Shown here piece by piece: positions 6,167-7,617 of a DNA stretch of 7,617 nt. How positions within the stretch are numbered: position 1 is the first letter of the stretch; the number at the start of each line of letters is the position of its first letter. A program made the position numbers and the translations under genes. A model generated the notes under the pieces. The model saw only the letters and a list, made by a program, of their open reading frames with translations. It had not been told where the DNA came from and did no database searches. The stretch is from Acidobacteriota bacterium (lineage in GTDB: Bacteria; Acidobacteriota; Terriglobia; Terriglobales; Acidobacteriaceae), in NCBI GenBank assembly GCA_021801945.1, contig JAKABE010000104.1:1608-9224 (forward strand). The letters are read 5' to 3'.

Positions 6167-6937
6167 TTACTTATTCTCGACGCCGGTCAGGCGAAAGGTA
6201 ATGGTGCCCCAGAACAGGCGGGCGCGCATCTGCACGGGCAGGTGGCGCGCGTCGTCGGTGTACCAAATCCAGATATTGCCGCGGTTCTTCACCACCCCCG
6301 CAGCCGCGGTAGGCTGCACGCGCAGGGTCTTAAAAGTGCCCATAGGAGTTTTTACGATTTCCCGGCTTTCCACCTTCATGGTCACCGGGACAGTGTGCGC
6401 GGCGTCGGCCACCGGCAGCATAAAGCTGCGCCCCAGTTCCATGGGCTGCGAGGGGGCGTAAAAAATCCCCGACAGCAGGTCCGTCACGCAGCCCTGGACA
6501 GTCGTTTGCAGGTGTTTGGTCTGGTGCTTGACCAGGTTCTTCTGGTCCAGGACGACCGTCCCTTGGGCGTAGTTGACGGTGAGTGTCGAGTCCACCTGCC
6601 GCCGCCCCTCCACCGTTTGTTTATTGAACTCGTATGTGCAGCCCTTTGTGCGGTCCACCGTGGACTCGAAGTGATCGCCCACGTGGAAGAGCAGATTGAT
6701 AGCGCCGATGGTCTCGGCGGAGGCGGTAATCCTTTCGCGCACTCCCTCCGCATCGAAGTGAATGGTGGCGACGCCAGCCGGGAAGACGCGCCAATCCACC
6801 GAATAGGTGTAGGTCTGGTTGTCAGGAAAGCTGAACCCCGCGCGAGGCGGCGGAAGCGGAGCTCCCTGCAGGCCCCGGGCCATACACCCAAGAGCTAAGG
6901 CACAAAATAAGATCGCAGCGTGCGCACGCGTCGTCAA
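6167..6937 (-). CDS. DUF3108 domain-containing exported protein
   Basis: This 256-residue protein belongs to the DUF3108 family, whose function is not established; members are usually exported beta-rich proteins. Residues 1-26 form a signal peptide with hydrophobic AAILFCALALG. Cleavage is likely near LQG-AP; ALGC at 15-18 is a poor lipobox, so a lipoprotein is less likely. The domain covers about 40-255, with YTYSVDWRVFPAGVATI (43-59), TDLLSGIFY (152-160), TPMGTFKTLRV (197-207), and IWIWYTDDARHLPVQM (222-237) followed by a GTITFRL strand. Cys100 and Cys150 could form a disulfide. The start is TTG at 6937 with AAGGAG twelve bases upstream; no in-frame ATG or GTG precedes it, and the next ATG (residue 19) would destroy the signal peptide. 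It is the upstream partner of the aminotransferase gene. Confidence 0.88.
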   Translation of the reverse strand: MTTRAHAAILFCALALGCMARGLQGAPLPPPRAGFSFPDNQTYTYSVDWRVFPAGVATIHFDAEGVRERITASAETIGAINLLFHVGDHFESTVDRTKGCTYEFNKQTVEGRRQVDSTLTVNYAQGTVVLDQKNLVKHQTKHLQTTVQGCVTDLLSGIFYAPSQPMELGRSFMLPVADAAHTVPVTMKVESREIVKTPMGTFKTLRVQPTAAAGVVKNRGNIWIWYTDDARHLPVQMRARLFWGTITFRLTGVENK

Positions 6938-7145
6938 CGTGGTGCATGGCTCCTTCTAAGATGGAATGCTTCACGGCGCCTACGGGAATCTTGCTTTCTC
7001 TTGACGCCGCATTCGTCCGCCACTCGCCCCCCGCCCCGAGAACAAAACCTGCCCCCGGCCGCAGCGGTTCCGTCGATTTCCTTGACCGTTGACTCCGAGC
7101 TTCGGAATTCACCCGCCTCCGAAAGCTGCAATCAACACGGAGCCC
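6938..7145 (-). promoter_or_regulatory. spacer probably holding the promoter of the DUF3108-aminotransferase operon
   Basis: This 208-base gap lies between the methyltransferase stop and the DUF3108 start, all on the minus strand. It contains the AAGGAG ribosome site (6950-6955) and a short hairpin (7099-7126). I cannot identify a convincing -35/-10 pair. The gap is long enough for an independent promoter, but read-through from the methyltransferase gene is also possible. Confidence 0.35.
7099..7126 (-). terminator. possible hairpin after the methyltransferase gene
   Basis: GCTTCGG (7099-7105) pairs with CCGAAAGC (7119-7126) with one bulged A and a 13-base loop. It begins 19 bases past the stop codon of the minus-strand gene ending at 7146. 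No U-tract follows, so it is only a weak terminator candidate. Confidence 0.22.
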
Positions 7146-7617
7146 TCACCGCATCCCGCGCAGGATGGCTGCCAGCGCCGGACGCAGAAACAGCAAGCAC
7201 AGATAGAGCAGTGCGGCCCCTATGGCAGCATTGTACTCGCGATGCCTCCTGTAGAGCGCGGGCGAGAAGCCGCCGGGGCCTTCTGCGGTTGCCTCCGGGG
7301 TTATCTTCGTTCTATCTTCCCTGCCAGCCAGCCGGGCGGGCCGCAGCCGCGGAATGAGGCGCGGTACGCGGCGGCAATATGATTCGTAGTCTGGAAACGC
7401 ACCACACAAGAACCGCTCCTCAGAAGCGATCACCGGCACATAGATCACACCGAAACCCACCGCCAACACCACCGCGACCGGCCAACTGGCGAGCGCAAGT
7501 GCAAAGCCCGCAGCCATCAGCATCGATCCCAGATAGAGGGGATTGCGCGTGCGCGCGTAGGGTCCGGTCATCGTCAGCTCGCGGTCCTTCTTCACGTAGC
7601 CGGAAGCGTAACCGCGC
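7146..7617 (-). CDS. isoprenylcysteine carboxyl methyltransferase / phospholipid methyltransferase-family membrane protein, 5' partial
   Basis: The frame is open through the window edge; 157 codons including the stop are visible, and the N-terminus lies beyond 7617. A GTG at 7595 is in frame, but the residues before it (RGYASGY) continue the family pattern of a Gly-rich stretch, Lys, then REL..GPY, so it is internal. Motifs are KKDREL, TGPYARTRNPLYLGS (the ICMT/PEMT-like SAM-binding region), two hydrophobic helices within LMAAGFALALAS and WPVAVVLAVGFGVIYVPVI, then EERFL and FPDYESYCRRVPRLIPR. Known family members methylate prenylcysteine carboxylates or phospholipid head groups using S-adenosylmethionine; many bacterial ones have unknown substrates. 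Unusually, about 60 residues follow the core, with a charged linker and one more predicted membrane helix (AAIGAALLYLCLLFL). The family call is firm; the substrate is unknown. Confidence 0.85.
   Translation of the reverse strand, partial: RGYASGYVKKDRELTMTGPYARTRNPLYLGSMLMAAGFALALASWPVAVVLAVGFGVIYVPVIASEERFLCGAFPDYESYCRRVPRLIPRLRPARLAGREDRTKITPEATAEGPGGFSPALYRRHREYNAAIGAALLYLCLLFLRPALAAILRGMR

Noticed and set aside
5822..6898. 358-codon plus-strand open frame opposite the aminotransferase and DUF3108 genes
   Set aside because: It spans two well-supported minus-strand genes plus the gap between them, has no recognisable motif, and is explained by high-GC antisense openness.

Overview
The window is high-GC bacterial DNA with five protein genes, one of them cut by the right edge. 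Several things suggest a soil heterotroph, most likely of the Acidobacteriota (Solibacter/Bryobacter-like): a Tat-exported FG-GAP/ASPIC-UnbV protein, a secreted GH27 glycosidase with a ricin-type lectin domain, and a DUF3108 protein paired with an aminotransferase. That assignment is an inference from gene content; the window has no rRNA or other phylogenetic marker.

Layout, left to right. Bases 1-275 hold no gene, only a possible hairpin downstream of the first gene. A minus-strand gene (276-2048) encodes a 590-residue exported beta-propeller-like protein with seven Asp-rich calcium loops and a C-terminal ASPIC/UnbV domain. A long divergent spacer (2049-2881) follows. It holds no intact gene, but it has what looks like a decayed N-terminus of an ISL3-type transposase near 2343-2490. 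On the plus strand (2882-4567) is a secreted GH27 enzyme with signal peptide, TIM barrel, beta-sandwich and complete beta-trefoil lectin domain. A 342-base convergent spacer carries two clean inverted repeats. Three minus-strand genes follow: a class I/II PLP aminotransferase (4910-6106), a DUF3108 protein immediately upstream of it (6167-6937), and the 3' part of an isoprenylcysteine/phospholipid methyltransferase-family membrane protein (7146 to beyond 7617).

How the genes work together. The DUF3108 and aminotransferase genes are 60 bases apart on one strand and probably form an operon, possibly with the methyltransferase gene 208 bases further upstream. The two left-hand genes are divergent and independently transcribed. 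Both encode exported proteins, but nothing visible links their functions.

The most interesting signal is in the GH27 enzyme. At the two positions that separate human alpha-galactosidase A (Glu203, Leu206) from alpha-N-acetylgalactosaminidase (Ser188, Ala191), this protein has Ser217 and Ala220, the GalNAc-type pair. I saw no CRISPR array, tRNA, rRNA, intact mobile element or obviously new multi-gene system.
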